Source: Sulfitobacter sp. 20_GPM-1509m
Lineage (GTDB): Bacteria > Pseudomonadota > Alphaproteobacteria > Rhodobacterales > Rhodobacteraceae
Assembly (NCBI RefSeq): GCF_000620505.1
Contig: NZ_JIBC01000007.1
Span: 355,632-419,631, forward strand
Reading direction: 5' to 3'
Length of the DNA stretch: 64,000 nt
Below the pieces are notes generated by a model. It saw nothing but the letters and a program-made list of their open reading frames with translations. It had not been told where the DNA came from and made no database searches. Of this stretch, positions 24,090 through 36,878 are shown in pieces. The position numbers and the translations under genes are program-made. Every line of letters starts with the position of its first letter. The stretch's first letter is position 1.

Positions 24090-25304
24090 ATGAGCAAGAT
24101 CAAGGTTGAGAACCCCATCGTCGAAATGGATGGCGATGAAATGACCCGCATCATCTGGGAGTTCATCAAGGAAAAGCTGATCCTGCCCTATCTGGACATC
24201 GACCTGCTGTATTACGATCTGGGCATCGAAAGCCGCGACGCGACAGACGACCAGATCACCATTGATGCCGCCGAGAAAACCAAGGAAGTCGGCGTCGCAG
24301 TCAAATGCGCGACGATCACACCGGACGAGGCGCGGGTCGAAGAGTTTGGCCTGAAACGCATGTACCGCTCGCCCAACGGGACGATCCGCAACATTCTGGG
24401 CGGCGTGATCTTCCGCGAGCCGATCATCTGCAAGAACGTGCCGCGCCTTGTGCCCGGCTGGACCCAACCGATTGTGGTGGGCCGCCATGCTTATGGTGAC
24501 CAGTACCGCGCCACGGACTTCCGTTTTCCCGGGCCGGGCAAGCTGACCATGACGTTCGTGGGCGAGGACGGCGAAACCATCGAACGCGAAGTGTTCGACG
24601 CGCCCTCTGCCGGTGTGGCGATGGGCATGTACAACCTGGATGAGTCGATCTACGACTTTGCCCGCGCCTCGCTGAACTACGGTCTGCAACGCGGCTTTCC
24701 GGTTTACCTGTCGACCAAGAACACCATCCTCAAGGCCTATGACGGGCGTTTCAAGGACATCTTCCAGGAAGTCTATGACACGGAATTCGCGGATAAATTC
24801 AAGGCCGCCAACATCTGGTACGAACACCGTCTGATCGACGATATGGTCGCCTCGGCGATGAAATGGTCGGGCGGCTATGTCTGGGCCTGCAAGAACTATG
24901 ACGGCGACGTGCAGTCCGACACCGTGGCGCAGGGCTTTGGCTCGCTGGGGCTGATGACCTCGCTGCTGATGACACCCGATGGCAAGATCGTCGAGGCCGA
25001 AGCAGCCCACGGCACCGTCACCCGCCACTATCGCCAGCACCAGAAGGGCGAGCAGACCTCGACCAACTCGATCGCGTCGATCTTTGCGTGGACCGGCGGG
25101 CTGAAACATCGCGGCAAGCTGGACGACAATGCGGCCCTGACCGAGTTTGCCAACACGCTGGAAAAGGTCGTGGTGGACACGGTCGAAAGCGGCTTTATGA
25201 CCAAGGACCTGGCGCTGCTGGTCGGGCCGGATCAGGGCTGGCTGACAACGATGGGGTTCCTCGAGAAGGTCGACGAGAACCTGAACGCGGCGCTGAAGGG
25301 CTGA
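24090..25304 (+). CDS. icd: NADP-dependent isocitrate dehydrogenase
   Basis: 404 residues from the ATG at 24090, with AAAGGAA upstream; the frame is open to 23961 but lacks coding character there. It is the dimeric, eukaryote-like class of [23 protein letters not shown] start (about 7-22), [12 protein letters not shown] substrate loop (about 94-105), and ligands in YDGDVQSD (about 270-277). It converts isocitrate to 2-oxoglutarate in the TCA cycle. It stands alone with a dyad in its promoter region and hairpins downstream. Confidence 0.95.
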   Translation: MSKIKVENPIVEMDGDEMTRIIWEFIKEKLILPYLDIDLLYYDLGIESRDATDDQITIDAAEKTKEVGVAVKCATITPDEARVEEFGLKRMYRSPNGTIRNILGGVIFREPIICKNVPRLVPGWTQPIVVGRHAYGDQYRATDFRFPGPGKLTMTFVGEDGETIEREVFDAPSAGVAMGMYNLDESIYDFARASLNYGLQRGFPVYLSTKNTILKAYDGRFKDIFQEVYDTEFADKFKAANIWYEHRLIDDMVASAMKWSGGYVWACKNYDGDVQSDTVAQGFGSLGLMTSLLMTPDGKIVEAEAAHGTVTRHYRQHQKGEQTSTNSIASIFAWTGGLKHRGKLDDNAALTEFANTLEKVVVDTVESGFMTKDLALLVGPDQGWLTTMGFLEKVDENLNAALKG

Positions 25305-25333
25305 TCGCAAGCGATCAACGCTTTTGACGACGA

Positions 25334-25460
25334 CCGGACATTCGCTTTGCGCGTGTCCGGTGCGCCCCTTCGCAAAGCAAAACATTCACGTGCGACGATG
25401 CGCGACTGGCTTCTGCCTTGGTTTCGCGTGAGGGAAACACGGAGCGGCCTCAAAGCCGCT
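25334..25460. terminator. Hairpins in the convergent icd/amidotransferase spacer
   Basis: CCGGACA/TGTCCGG (25334-25360) and AGCGGC/GCCGCT (25443-25460) lie between two convergent genes. Neither has a T tract, but position suits a bidirectional 3' boundary. Confidence 0.3.
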
Positions 25461-25497
25461 CTTCGCGACAGCTTCGCCGCCCGCGTGTCGCCTTGCC

Positions 25498-26289
25498 TCA
25501 GGCCGCGACCCTCGCAACATCCGCCATCGGCGTAATCACCACCCCCGCATCCGAAAACGCCGCCAGATGCCCCACGGGCAGTTCGGTCCAACCCGCCTGC
25601 CCCAGCTCCGGTGGTTCGGACACCACGAACCAGCCCAGATCGTCCGCCCTGCGCCGATAATAGACCGTGGGCGCAATATGGTCGGTCGAGGTGCGCAGCA
25701 CGAACAGCCGCTGCCCGTCCATCCATGCCGCCGATGACCGCAAGTGCGGCGTGGTGCCATGGGCACGCGACATCGCCTCAAGCCGAGCATGGGATGTGAC
25801 CATCGCAGCCTCGGGCGCGTCGTCCAGACCTTCGGCAATCGCATAGAGAAACAACAGTTCGCTGTCCGTCGCCCCACGCCGGTTTGCATACAGCGCATCG
25901 GACACGCCCATATCGGCCAGCCTGCGAAAGCGGTCAAACCCGCCGACCTGTCCATTGTGCATGAAACTCCAGCGCCCGCATGCAAAGGGATGGCAGTTGT
26001 TGCGGCTGGTGGCCGAACCGGTCGAGGCGCGCACATGCGCCATGAAGGCGTGGCTTTTGACCGTACTGCACAGCGCCATAAGGTTCGGATCGGACCACGC
26101 GGGATAGACATCACGGTACAGCCCCGGCTCTGCCCGTTCACCGTACCATGCAACCCCCACACCGTCGCCGTTCAGCGCCGTCTTGCATTCGCTGGCCGCG
26201 CGCGATTGGTGTACCAGAGAATGGCCGGGGCTGGTCACCAGCCCGTCCATAAAGATCGGTTCGCCCAGATAGGCGGCCCAACGGCACAT
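25498..26289 (-). CDS. Class II glutamine amidotransferase (YafJ/EgtC-like)
   Basis: 263 residues. The N-terminal cysteine nucleophile follows the initiator (MCRWAAYLG), as in class II amidotransferases. HVRASTG (about 87-93) and the HPFACGRWSFMHNGQVGGF stretch (about 101-119) carry the glutamine-binding residues. There is no synthase domain, so it needs a partner or hydrolyses gamma-glutamyl amides, as in EgtC. No ergothioneine genes are visible here. It is followed by a DUF6356 gene in the same direction, just upstream. Confidence 0.85.
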   Translation of the reverse strand: MCRWAAYLGEPIFMDGLVTSPGHSLVHQSRAASECKTALNGDGVGVAWYGERAEPGLYRDVYPAWSDPNLMALCSTVKSHAFMAHVRASTGSATSRNNCHPFACGRWSFMHNGQVGGFDRFRRLADMGVSDALYANRRGATDSELLFLYAIAEGLDDAPEAAMVTSHARLEAMSRAHGTTPHLRSSAAWMDGQRLFVLRTSTDHIAPTVYYRRRADDLGWFVVSEPPELGQAGWTELPVGHLAAFSDAGVVITPMADVARVAA

Positions 26290-26292
26290 CGG

Positions 26293-26499
26293 TCATTGAC
26301 CCCGGTTGTGGGTCTGCGCATACATTTGCGCAATCATCCGGCTGGCGGTCTTTTCAAACAGACAAGGGATCACCGCGTGAACCAGCGCCGCACCGCCCGC
26401 CGCAAACAACCGCACCGCAAAGCGTCCTGCGAACAGCATGTGTTCGAAATAGCTTTCATCGACAGTGCGCGGGTGGCTGAGGAAAATGCGTGCGATCAT
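26293..26499 (-). CDS. DUF6356-family small membrane-associated protein
   Basis: 68 residues. It begins MIARIFLSHPRTVDESYFEH, the recognisable DUF6356 start, then a hydrophobic helix FAVRLFAAGGAALVHAVIPCLF (about 27-48). Three bases separate it from the amidotransferase start, so they are cotranscribed. Function unknown. Confidence 0.75.
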   Translation of the reverse strand: MIARIFLSHPRTVDESYFEHMLFAGRFAVRLFAAGGAALVHAVIPCLFEKTASRMIAQMYAQTHNRGQ

Positions 26500-26614
26500 G
26501 GGTTTGCTCCTGTTTGGTTTGTGCGCAATTTGCCCGCTTTCCGGTTGGAATGGGTCCCAAATTTCAAGGCACTTGGCGGTTGCATTGGGACATTATCCAA
26601 AGTAGACGGGCATC

Positions 26615-27073
26615 ATGTTGAATTTAGACGACATCGACCGCAATCTCCTGAGTGAACTGCAACGCGATGCCAGCCAGTCACTGGATTCGCTCAGCGATAC
26701 GGTTGGCCTGTCGCGCAACGCCTGCTGGCGGCGCATCCGGCTGATGGAAGACGCAGGCATCATCACCGCGCGCGTCACATTGGTCGACCCGGCCAAGATC
26801 GGCCTGCCGCTGATGGTGTTCATGCAAATCCGCACCGGCAGCCACGATCCCGACTGGCAGGCACGCTTTGCCGCTGCCGCCAAGGCGATCCCGGGTATCC
26901 TGAGCGTATACCGCATGACCGGCGACCTTGATTACCTTGTGCGCGCCCGCGTGGCGGATATGGCGGGCTATGACCGTCTGTACCAACAGCTGATCGCGCG
27001 CTTGCCCGTGGCGGATATTTCGGCCAGCTTCGTGATGGAAGACATCAAGGACAGCACCGCGCTGCCGCTCTGA
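26615..27073 (+). CDS. Lrp/AsnC family transcriptional regulator
   Basis: 152 residues. N-terminal helix-turn-helix (LDDIDRNLLSELQRDASQS, then TVGLSRNACWRRIRLMEDAG) covers about 3-50. The C-terminal RAM effector domain follows, with MTGDLDYLVRARVADMAGYD near 102-121. Lrp proteins sense amino acids. Its target is probably the adjacent SMR transporter, which begins 18 bases downstream. Confidence 0.92.
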   Translation: MLNLDDIDRNLLSELQRDASQSLDSLSDTVGLSRNACWRRIRLMEDAGIITARVTLVDPAKIGLPLMVFMQIRTGSHDPDWQARFAAAAKAIPGILSVYRMTGDLDYLVRARVADMAGYDRLYQQLIARLPVADISASFVMEDIKDSTALPL

Positions 27074-27091
27074 CCCACAAAGGACCACACA

Positions 27092-27427
27092 ATGCCCATG
27101 CACTTCCTCTGGCTGGTCATCGCCATCATCACCGAGACCATGGGCACCACGGCGCTGCAGGCCTCGCAACAGTTTTCGCGGCTTTGGCCGTCGGTCGCGG
27201 TGATCGTGTTCTATGGTGCGTCCTTTTATTTCATGGCGCTGGCGCTCAAGGAAATGCCGGTGGGCATCGTCTATGCGATCTGGTCCGGCCTGGGGATCGT
27301 GTTGATCGCAGCCATCGGTTACGTGCTGTTCGGGCAAAAGCTGGACCTGCCTGCCGTGGCAGGTCTGGGGCTGATCATCGCGGGGATTCTGGTGATCCAT
27401 CTGTTTTCCAACAGCGCCCAACACTGA
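27092..27427 (+). CDS. Small multidrug resistance (SMR/EmrE-type) transporter
   Basis: 111 residues with four helices. The essential glutamate is in IAIITETMGTTAL (residue 15). GASFYFMALALKEMPVGIVYAIWSGLG-type sequence (about 45-70) is the SMR signature, including the conserved YAIWSG. A proton-coupled exporter of cationic compounds at the inner membrane; with an Lrp regulator it may instead export an amino-acid-related cation or guanidinium. Confidence 0.9.
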   Translation: MPMHFLWLVIAIITETMGTTALQASQQFSRLWPSVAVIVFYGASFYFMALALKEMPVGIVYAIWSGLGIVLIAAIGYVLFGQKLDLPAVAGLGLIIAGILVIHLFSNSAQH

Positions 27428-27544
27428 TTTACACGCTGCTTTGCGGCAACTGTACACCACAAAGGGCCGCAAAACCCTTTTTCACTGGCCTTTGCTGCAC
27501 CCGCACGGTATGCGCGCGGCAACTTATCCTTAAAGGCTGAACCC

Positions 27545-29362
27545 ATGGAACTGCGCAACATCGCAATCATCGCCCACGTTGACCACGGCAAAACAACATT
27601 GGTCGACGAATTGCTGAAACAATCGGGCACCTACCGCGAAAACCAGGCGACCACCGAACGCGCGATGGACAGCAACGATCTGGAACGCGAACGCGGTATC
27701 ACGATCTTTGCCAAACCCACGTCGGTGGAATGGAAAGGCACGCGGATCAACATCGTTGACACCCCCGGCCACGCCGACTTTGGCGGCGAAGTGGAACGCA
27801 TCCTGTCGATGGTCGACGGTGTTGTCCTGCTGGTGGACGCTGCCGAAGGGCCGATGCCGCAAACCAAATTCGTGACATCGAAAGCGTTGAAGCTGGGCCT
27901 GCGCCCCATCGTCGTGGTCAACAAGGTCGACAAATCGGATGCCGAGCCGGACCGCGCGCTGGACGAATGCTTTGACCTCTTTGCCAACCTGGATGCGACC
28001 GACGATCAGCTGGATTTCCCCACCATGTACGCCTCGGGCCGCAACGGCTGGGCCGATATGGAGCTGGACGGCAAACGCGACGGCCTGGACGCCCTGTTCG
28101 ACCTGATCCTCAGCCACGTGCCCGCGCCGGCGCAGGTGGCCAATGCCGACAAACCCTTCAGCATGCTGGCGACAACCCTGGGCGGCGATCCGTTCCTGGG
28201 CCGCCTGCTGACCGGCCGCATTGAATCCGGCACCGTGAAAGCGGGCCAGACCATCAAAGCGATGTCGCGCGACGGCAAGCTGATCGAAAACTTCCGCTGC
28301 ACCAAGATCCTGGCCTTCCGCGGTCTGGACCAGACCGCCATCGACGTGGCCGAGGCTGGTGACATCGTATCGATCGCGGGCATGACCAAGGCCACCGTGG
28401 CCGACACACTGGCCGATGCTTCGGTCGTCGATGCGATCCCCGCCCAGCCAATCGACCCGCCCACCATCACCGTCACCTTCGGCATCAACGACAGCCCGCT
28501 GGCAGGCCGTGACGGCAAGAAAGTGCAAAGCCGCGTCATCCGTGACCGTCTGCACAAAGAAGCCGAAAGCAACGTCGCCATCAAGATCAGCGACACCCCC
28601 GGCGGCGAAGCCTTTGAAGTTGCGGGCCGTGGCGAATTGCAAATGGGCGTTCTGATCGAGAACATGCGCCGCGAAGGATTCGAGCTGTCGATCTCGCGTC
28701 CGCAGGTTCTGTTCCAGGACATCGACGGCGTGCGTCATGAACCCATCGAAGAAGCCACCATCGACGTGGATGATGAATATTCGGGCGCCGTCATCGAAAA
28801 GATCACCGGCGCGCGCAAGGGCGAGCTGGTCGAGATGAAACCCGCAGGTGCAGGCAAGACCCGCATCGTGGCCCATGTGCCATCGCGCGGCCTGATCGGT
28901 TATCACGGCGAATTCCTGACAGACACACGCGGCACCGGGGTTCTGAACCGTGTGTTCCACAGCTGGGCTCCGCACAAGGGCACCATCCCGGGCCGTCGTG
29001 CTGGCGTTCTGATCTCGATGGAAAACGGTGTGTCCGTATCCTATGCCCTGTGGAAACTGGAAGACCGCGGCAAGTTCTTTATCGGTGCGCAGGAAGCCGT
29101 CTACACCGGCATGATTATCGGCGAACACAGCCGCGAAAACGATCTGGAAGTGAACCCGCTGAAGGGCAAACAGCTGACCAACGTGCGCGCATCGGGCACC
29201 GATGAAGCCGTGCGCCTGACCACGCCGATCACGCTCTCGCTGGAAGAGGCGATTGCCTATATCGACGATGACGAACTGGTCGAAGTGACGCCCAACGCGA
29301 TCCGTCTGCGCAAGCGGTATCTGGACCCGCACGAGCGCAAGCGGATGGCGAAATCGGCCTGA
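27545..29362 (+). CDS. typA: Ribosome-associated GTPase TypA/BipA
   Basis: 605 residues. G motifs: AHVDHGKTT (G1, about 9-17), RGITI (G2), [12 protein letters not shown] (G3, about 75) and NKVDK (G4, about 126). EF-G-like domains III and V follow, then the BipA-specific C-terminal domain with [13 protein letters not shown] (about 463) and [13 protein letters not shown]. It acts on ribosome assembly and stress adaptation. A strong rho-independent terminator follows. Confidence 0.96.
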   Translation: MELRNIAIIAHVDHGKTTLVDELLKQSGTYRENQATTERAMDSNDLERERGITIFAKPTSVEWKGTRINIVDTPGHADFGGEVERILSMVDGVVLLVDAAEGPMPQTKFVTSKALKLGLRPIVVVNKVDKSDAEPDRALDECFDLFANLDATDDQLDFPTMYASGRNGWADMELDGKRDGLDALFDLILSHVPAPAQVANADKPFSMLATTLGGDPFLGRLLTGRIESGTVKAGQTIKAMSRDGKLIENFRCTKILAFRGLDQTAIDVAEAGDIVSIAGMTKATVADTLADASVVDAIPAQPIDPPTITVTFGINDSPLAGRDGKKVQSRVIRDRLHKEAESNVAIKISDTPGGEAFEVAGRGELQMGVLIENMRREGFELSISRPQVLFQDIDGVRHEPIEEATIDVDDEYSGAVIEKITGARKGELVEMKPAGAGKTRIVAHVPSRGLIGYHGEFLTDTRGTGVLNRVFHSWAPHKGTIPGRRAGVLISMENGVSVSYALWKLEDRGKFFIGAQEAVYTGMIIGEHSRENDLEVNPLKGKQLTNVRASGTDEAVRLTTPITLSLEEAIAYIDDDELVEVTPNAIRLRKRYLDPHERKRMAKSA

Positions 29363-29382
29363 TTTCAGCAGGATAAGATGTG

Positions 29383-29413
29383 AAAAAGGCGCCCTGATCG
29401 GGGCGCCTTTTTT
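29383..29413 (+). terminator. Rho-independent terminator of typA
   Basis: AAAAAGGCGCC ... GGCGCCTTTTTT with a short loop, starting 21 bases after the typA stop. The stem has a perfect GGCGCC core and is followed by T residues. The A tract on the left makes it usable in both directions. Confidence 0.9.
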
Positions 29414-29421
29414 GTTTTGCC

Positions 29422-29487
29422 CGGTGCGGGGGCGCTGCCCCCTTGGCCTGCGGCCAATTCACCCGGGATATTTTGGGCCAAAAGAAG
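29422..29487 (-). repeat. Roseobacter-type intergenic palindromic element, copy 2
   Basis: GCGGGGGCGCTGCCCCC hairpin followed by the tail CCCGGGATATTTTGGGCCAAAAGAAG (29462-29487), shared with copy 1 at 13199-13268. It lies eight bases beyond the stop of the leftward DUF1330 gene. Confidence 0.6.
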
Positions 29488-29494
29488 TGGCCGG

Positions 29495-29782
29495 TTACTC
29501 GCTGGTTTCGACGATCAGAAGCTCACGTTCCGATGCGCCACGGGCATGGGACAGCGCCTCTTGGTAGGCGTCCGAATGATAGCATTCCTCGGCTGCCTCG
29601 ACCGAAGGGAAACGCGCGACGACGTTGCGCGGGCGCTCTTTGCCTTCAAGCTGCACGAAACGGCCGCCGCGTGCGACAAAGGCACCGCCGTGGGCGGCGA
29701 TGGCCGGGCCTGCCAGCTTGGCGTATTTTGCATAGGCTTCTTCGTCGGTGACGGTGACGTGGGCGATCCAAAGTGCGGGCAT
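29495..29782 (-). CDS. DUF1330 family protein
   Basis: 95 residues from the ATG at 29782 with AGGA upstream; an upstream extension overlaps alaS in another frame and is not credible. A dimeric ferredoxin-like fold is expected from LWIAHVTVTDEEAYAKYAKL and RPRNVVARFPSVEAAEECYH, the DUF1330 pattern. Function unknown. It begins one base after alaS ends, so it is cotranscribed. Confidence 0.85.
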   Translation of the reverse strand: MPALWIAHVTVTDEEAYAKYAKLAGPAIAAHGGAFVARGGRFVQLEGKERPRNVVARFPSVEAAEECYHSDAYQEALSHARGASERELLIVETSE

Positions 29783-29783
29783 A

Positions 29784-32438
<2,655 letters not shown>

Positions 32439-32536
32439 GTGGTGTGGGCCTTTTTTGGCGCGGAAAGTGGCTTTGCGATGGGATACCTGCCGATCTGGCC
32501 GCTGTCCACCATGCAAAGCTGGGTCCGCAAACGCAC

Positions 32537-32560
32537 AAGGCGCACCAAATGGCGCGCCTT
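32537..32560 (-). terminator. Probable recA terminator
   Basis: Inverted repeat AAGGCGC / GCGCCTT around a short loop, 27 bases after the recA stop on the leftward transcript. The trailing T run is short, so efficiency is uncertain; it lies upstream of alaS. Confidence 0.5.
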
Positions 32561-32586
32561 GCTTTAAATCACGAGGTTTAGAGCGG

Positions 32587-33660
32587 TTAACCTTCGAGCA
32601 GGTCGTCGTCCTTGTCGCCGGGATGTGCATTGAAATCCAACCCATGTGCCGCGCGGATCTTGTCCTCGATGTCGATCGCCACGGACGGGTTGTCCTTGAG
32701 GAACTGTTTCGAGTTCTCGCGCCCCTGCCCCATGCGTTCGTCGCCATAGCTGAACCAGGCACCGGATTTCTCTACAACGCCAGCTTTTACACCCAGATCC
32801 AGCAATTCACCCATTTTCGAGATGCCTTCGCCGTACATGATGTCGAACTCAACCTGTTTGAACGGCGAGGCGACCTTGTTCTTGACGACTTTGACGCGGG
32901 TGGCGTTGCCGACGACCTCGTCGCGGTCCTTGAGCGCACCGATGCGGCGGATGTCCAGCCGCACGGAGGAATAGAATTTCAGCGCATTGCCACCCGATGT
33001 GGTTTCGGGCGAACCGAACATGACGCCGATTTTCATGCGGATCTGGTTGATAAAGATAACCATGCAGTTGGAACGCGAGATCGAGCCGGTCAGCTTGCGC
33101 ATGGCCTGGCTCATCAGGCGGGCCTGAACGCCGACGCTGCTGTCGCCCATATCGCCCTCAAGCTCGGATTTCGGGGTCAGGGCTGCGACCGAATCGACCA
33201 CGACCATGTTGACCGCGCCCGAGCGCACCAGCGTGTCGGTGATTTCCAGCGCCTGTTCACCGGTGTCCGGCTGCGAAATCAGCAGCTCGTCAATGTCCAC
33301 GCCCAGTTTCTTGGCGTATTGCGGGTCCAGCGCGTGTTCCGCGTCGACAAAGGCACAGACGCCCCCGGCTTTTTGCTGTTCCGCGATACAGTGCAGGGTC
33401 AGCGTGGTTTTGCCCGAGGATTCAGGGCCATAGATCTCGATGATGCGCCCCATCGGCAATCCGCCGATCCCCAGCGCGATGTCCAGACCCAGCGAGCCGG
33501 TCGAGCTGGCGGTGATGTCCTGAATGGCGCCTTCCGCGCCCAGCTTCATGATCGAACCCTTGCCGAATTGCCGTTCGATCTGTGCCAGCGCACTGTCCAG
33601 CGCCTTTTGTTTGTCCGCGTTTTTCTTGCTGTCCATTGTCAAAAGATCTGCCGTTGCCAT
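32587..33660 (-). CDS. recA: Recombinase RecA
   Basis: 357 residues. Walker A is GPESSGKTT (about 75-83), Walker B lies in [11 protein letters not shown] (about 150), and L2 carries the [21 protein letters not shown] stretch (about 205-225). The acidic C-terminal tail DKDDDLLEG is present. RecA catalyses strand exchange and LexA cleavage. A GTTC-N7-GTTC SOS box sits 64 bases upstream of the start. Confidence 0.98.
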   Translation of the reverse strand: MATADLLTMDSKKNADKQKALDSALAQIERQFGKGSIMKLGAEGAIQDITASSTGSLGLDIALGIGGLPMGRIIEIYGPESSGKTTLTLHCIAEQQKAGGVCAFVDAEHALDPQYAKKLGVDIDELLISQPDTGEQALEITDTLVRSGAVNMVVVDSVAALTPKSELEGDMGDSSVGVQARLMSQAMRKLTGSISRSNCMVIFINQIRMKIGVMFGSPETTSGGNALKFYSSVRLDIRRIGALKDRDEVVGNATRVKVVKNKVASPFKQVEFDIMYGEGISKMGELLDLGVKAGVVEKSGAWFSYGDERMGQGRENSKQFLKDNPSVAIDIEDKIRAAHGLDFNAHPGDKDDDLLEG

Positions 33661-33723
33661 TGTTATCGTCCCTTAGTGTCATACCCCGAAGGGGGCGGCA
33701 ATCGCTGCCTGTGCTGCGCCGAT

Positions 33724-33738
33724 GTTCCTATTGTGTTC
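33724..33738. promoter_or_regulatory. LexA (SOS) box of recA, alphaproteobacterial type
   Basis: GTTC-CTATTGT-GTTC matches the GTTC-N7-GTTC direct repeat recognised by LexA in Rhodobacter-type alphaproteobacteria. It is about 64 bases upstream of the recA start. On the recA sense strand it reads GAAC-N7-GAAC. Confidence 0.75.
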
Positions 33739-33860
33739 TATATGCGGACAAAATGAGAACATTTCAATCGAAATTTTGCAGTCCCACTTTGCCGCGATAA
33801 TTGTTAAAGAGTGGTGAACGGTTCAAGATTTGAAAAATGCGCGCAGGGGTGTCCGTGTAA

Positions 33861-34454
33861 ATGCTTGTTTTCTTTAAGGAACGTCTGGCCTTTTTGTCAG
33901 TCCCCAAAACCGGAACCACCGCCTACGAAAGCGCCCTTCGACCGCGGGCGGACATGGTCATTTCGGAACCGCCGATGCTGAAACATGCGCCGGTTTACCG
34001 GTACAACCGCTTCGTACGCCCCATGTTTCTGAAAGTCTGCGACACCGAACTTGAGGTGATGGCGGTGATGCGCGAGCCGATCAGCTGGCTGGGATCGTGG
34101 TGGCGCTATCGCCAGCGCCCGTTCATGGCCGGCAAACCCAATGCGACCCACGGGATCAGCTTTGACGACTTTGTGCTGGCCTATATGAAAGGCAAGAAAC
34201 CGGGCTTTGCCGATGTGGGCAGCCAGTTCAAGTTTCTCGAGGCCCAGCCCAATGGCGTCGGCGTGACCCATCTGTTCCGCTACGAGGATCAGCCGCGCTT
34301 GCAGGCCTTTCTGTCAGAGCGGTTGGATGTGACCTTGAACCTGGCCCGGGAAAATGTGTCCCCCGAAATGCCACTGAACCTGTCGCCCGATATTGCGGAA
34401 CGGTTCCGGCGCAAGTTCGCGGAAGAATTCGACCTTTACGAAAGCATTGCCTGA
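33861..34454 (+). CDS. Sulfotransferase-like protein
   Basis: 197 residues. The 5'-phosphosulfate-binding loop is visible near the N-terminus as FLSVPKTGTTAYESAL (about 11-26). A 3'-phosphate-binding-like segment VMREPISWLGSWWRYRQRP follows at about 71-89. This is the pattern of PAPS-dependent sulfotransferases, though the protein is short for the family. No signal peptide. It is divergent from recA and converges on cckA; the acceptor is unknown. Confidence 0.72.
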   Translation: MLVFFKERLAFLSVPKTGTTAYESALRPRADMVISEPPMLKHAPVYRYNRFVRPMFLKVCDTELEVMAVMREPISWLGSWWRYRQRPFMAGKPNATHGISFDDFVLAYMKGKKPGFADVGSQFKFLEAQPNGVGVTHLFRYEDQPRLQAFLSERLDVTLNLARENVSPEMPLNLSPDIAERFRRKFAEEFDLYESIA

Positions 34455-34460
34455 CCCCTG

Positions 34461-36767
34461 TCAGTGCAATTGCTTGTGAACCGTCTCTGTCAGTTCATTC
34501 AGCGAAAACGGCTTGGGCAGGAATACCGAATTCGGGATCGCCGCCTGGTCGTTGTTCAACCGGTCCTCGGCATAGCCCGACACAAAGACCACGCGCACTT
34601 CGGGCCGTGATTTCAACGCCTCGCGCACCCAGCTTGGGCCGTCCTTGCCCGGCATGACCACATCCGTGACGAACAAGTCCACGTTCAGCTCCGTGTCTTC
34701 CAGCGTTTTCAAGGCCGCCTCGGCACAGTCCGCTTCCAACACCGTATAGCCACGCAGCCGCAGCGCACGGCTGGCAAAGGCGCGCACCGGTGCTTCGTCT
34801 TCGACCAGCAGGATCACACCGTCGCCATGGCTTGGCGCCTGCAAGGTGGCTGGAACAGTGGGTTTAACTGCGGGCATGGACGCGCCTTCCAGCACAGGAA
34901 ACAACAACGAGAAACATGTACCCTTGCCTTCCGTGCTGTCGACAAAGATGAACCCGCCAGTCTGTTTGACGATACCATAGGCTGTCGACAACCCCAAGCC
35001 AGTGCCCTCTCCGGTGCGTTTCGTGGTGAAAAAAGGTTCAAAGACCTTTTGCAGCTTGTCAGGTGAAATGCCTGTCCCCTGATCGACCACGCGCACGGTT
35101 ACGTATTGCCCTTCCGGCACGGTCACACGGTCACGTTGCATGGGCTTTGTCAGGGTTGTGCATTCGGTTTCGATGCGGATCTCGCCCCCGTCCGGCATCG
35201 CATCACGCGCGTTGACCACGAGGTTCATCAACACCTGTTCCAATTGACGTTTGTCCGCCCGGATGGCCTGCAACAGCGGATCGTGGCTCAGCGTCAGCGT
35301 CACCTTTTCTCCCACAAGACGGTTCAACAGATGGGTCAGATCCGACAGCGTGTCACGCATGTCCAGCATTTCGGGGCGCAGAGTCTGTTTGCGTGAAAAA
35401 GCCAACAGCTGCCCCACCAAGGCCGCCGCCCGATTGGCGTTCTGGTTGATCTGCACCAGATCGCCATAATCGGAATCGCCCTGATCGTGGCGCAACAACA
35501 ACAGGTCGCAATGCCCTGAAATCGCGGTCAGCAGATTGTTGAAGTCATGTGCCACGCCACCCGCCAACTGGCCGATGGCCTGCATCTTCTGGCTTTGCAC
35601 AAATTGCGCTTCAAGCGTTTTCAACTCGGTCGCGTCGGTGAGAACCGCGATCACGCTGGCAATACCGTTTTCGGTGACCCGGTTCAGGGTGACCTGAACG
35701 AACATTTCCTTGTCAGGGCGCTTCAGGCGCAGGAATTCCGAATGCTGAACCGCCCTGCCCGCAAGTGTTTCCGCCAGCCAGTCGGTGATCGGACGCCCCA
35801 GGCCCTCCATCAGTGTGCCGACATGCACACCCTCTGCAATACCGGACCCGACAAGCGCTGTCGCAGACCTGTTGTGGGCTTGTACGCGACCCTCTGGAGT
35901 GATCAGGACCAGCGGCACAGGCAAGGTCTCGAACGCGCCCCAGCTGCCTGCAGGCGTTTGCGCCGTTTGCGCCATCGGCAGCAGGTAGACCGCACGCCGG
36001 CCCGCGCCGCTGTCCACTTCGGTCACCAGACACCGCAACGTGCCCTCCTCCGTCGACAGCTCTGCCACCTCGCCCGAGACGGGCAGACCAGCGGGGAACA
36101 GGCGGTCCATCGTCTTGGCCCGGTGGCCGATCAAGCTTCGCGCGCCGTCGTTCATATACAGGATCGCCCCGGAGCGCCCGACCATCAGCATCGGCAGCCC
36201 CGCACCATCCGGACCGCGCGTCGTGCCGCGTTCCGCCATGGTTTCCAGACGCCACAAATAGGCATCTGACCCCATGACATGAACCGCCAGACGCATGTGG
36301 TTCTTGCGGGTCGCGATATCCTCGCGCGCCGCCCCTTCGGAGTCGGCGGTGTTTTTCAGACGGTGGATGATGCCGCCGGGGTTGGCAAAAGTATCGCGCA
36401 GCGCCGCCGCCAGCGTGGCACCGGACCCGCCGGCATAGCGCGCACGCGCAGCCGCATTCATCGACAGGATTTTTCCGTCTGCATCGGTCACAAGGCTGAG
36501 TGCCGCGTCTTTTTCGATAAAGTCGGACATCACGGCAAAGGCCATGTTCCGGCGGCGTTTCTGGCGGTGACTGATCCCAAGCATAATCCCCGACAGGGCA
36601 AGCACAGTGGTCGCAGATGCCGCAAGCCCCAGTTGCACCACCCCTGCAGGCGCCATGACGGCCATCACGCCCAGCAACGCGGCCGCGATCACCAAGGCCC
36701 GCAGACGCGTGACACCCAATTCCGAAATGCGCCCCAAAGGACCTGTGGTCAGTGCACTGCCCGGCAA
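34461..36767 (-). CDS. cckA: Hybrid histidine kinase CckA
   Basis: 768 residues. Two N-terminal membrane helices (about 23-65) precede PAS-like sensory modules (about 85-375). The dimerisation box [17 protein letters not shown] puts the phosphorylated histidine at residue 407. ATPase motifs [17 protein letters not shown] and [10 protein letters not shown] follow. A C-terminal receiver has [14 protein letters not shown] with phospho-acceptor aspartate 702. This is the CckA layout; it feeds ChpT and CtrA, controlling motility and gene transfer in Roseobacters. A CtrA box lies 50 bases upstream of the start. Confidence 0.93.
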   Translation of the reverse strand: MPGSALTTGPLGRISELGVTRLRALVIAAALLGVMAVMAPAGVVQLGLAASATTVLALSGIMLGISHRQKRRRNMAFAVMSDFIEKDAALSLVTDADGKILSMNAAARARYAGGSGATLAAALRDTFANPGGIIHRLKNTADSEGAAREDIATRKNHMRLAVHVMGSDAYLWRLETMAERGTTRGPDGAGLPMLMVGRSGAILYMNDGARSLIGHRAKTMDRLFPAGLPVSGEVAELSTEEGTLRCLVTEVDSGAGRRAVYLLPMAQTAQTPAGSWGAFETLPVPLVLITPEGRVQAHNRSATALVGSGIAEGVHVGTLMEGLGRPITDWLAETLAGRAVQHSEFLRLKRPDKEMFVQVTLNRVTENGIASVIAVLTDATELKTLEAQFVQSQKMQAIGQLAGGVAHDFNNLLTAISGHCDLLLLRHDQGDSDYGDLVQINQNANRAAALVGQLLAFSRKQTLRPEMLDMRDTLSDLTHLLNRLVGEKVTLTLSHDPLLQAIRADKRQLEQVLMNLVVNARDAMPDGGEIRIETECTTLTKPMQRDRVTVPEGQYVTVRVVDQGTGISPDKLQKVFEPFFTTKRTGEGTGLGLSTAYGIVKQTGGFIFVDSTEGKGTCFSLLFPVLEGASMPAVKPTVPATLQAPSHGDGVILLVEDEAPVRAFASRALRLRGYTVLEADCAEAALKTLEDTELNVDLFVTDVVMPGKDGPSWVREALKSRPEVRVVFVSGYAEDRLNNDQAAIPNSVFLPKPFSLNELTETVHKQLH

Positions 36768-36816
36768 AACATCACCTTACTCTCGAATCGTCTCCGCGAG
36801 TGTCGCGCGAAAAGGA

Positions 36817-36832
36817 TTAACTGCAGATTAAC
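36817..36832. promoter_or_regulatory. CtrA box upstream of cckA
   Basis: TTAA-CTGCAGA-TTAAC fits the CtrA full site TTAA-N7-TTAAC exactly. It lies 50 bases upstream of the cckA start, well placed for autoregulation of the CckA-ChpT-CtrA pathway. A single match in a GC-rich genome is unlikely by chance but not tested. Confidence 0.55.
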
Positions 36833-36878
36833 TGCCCCGAGATATCAGATGAAAACCGGCGTCTGACCGCTATTCGTC

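Noticed and set aside
32439..32762. N-terminal extension of alaS
   Set aside because: The extra 108 codons have no AlaRS similarity and run into recA; the family start is at 32438.
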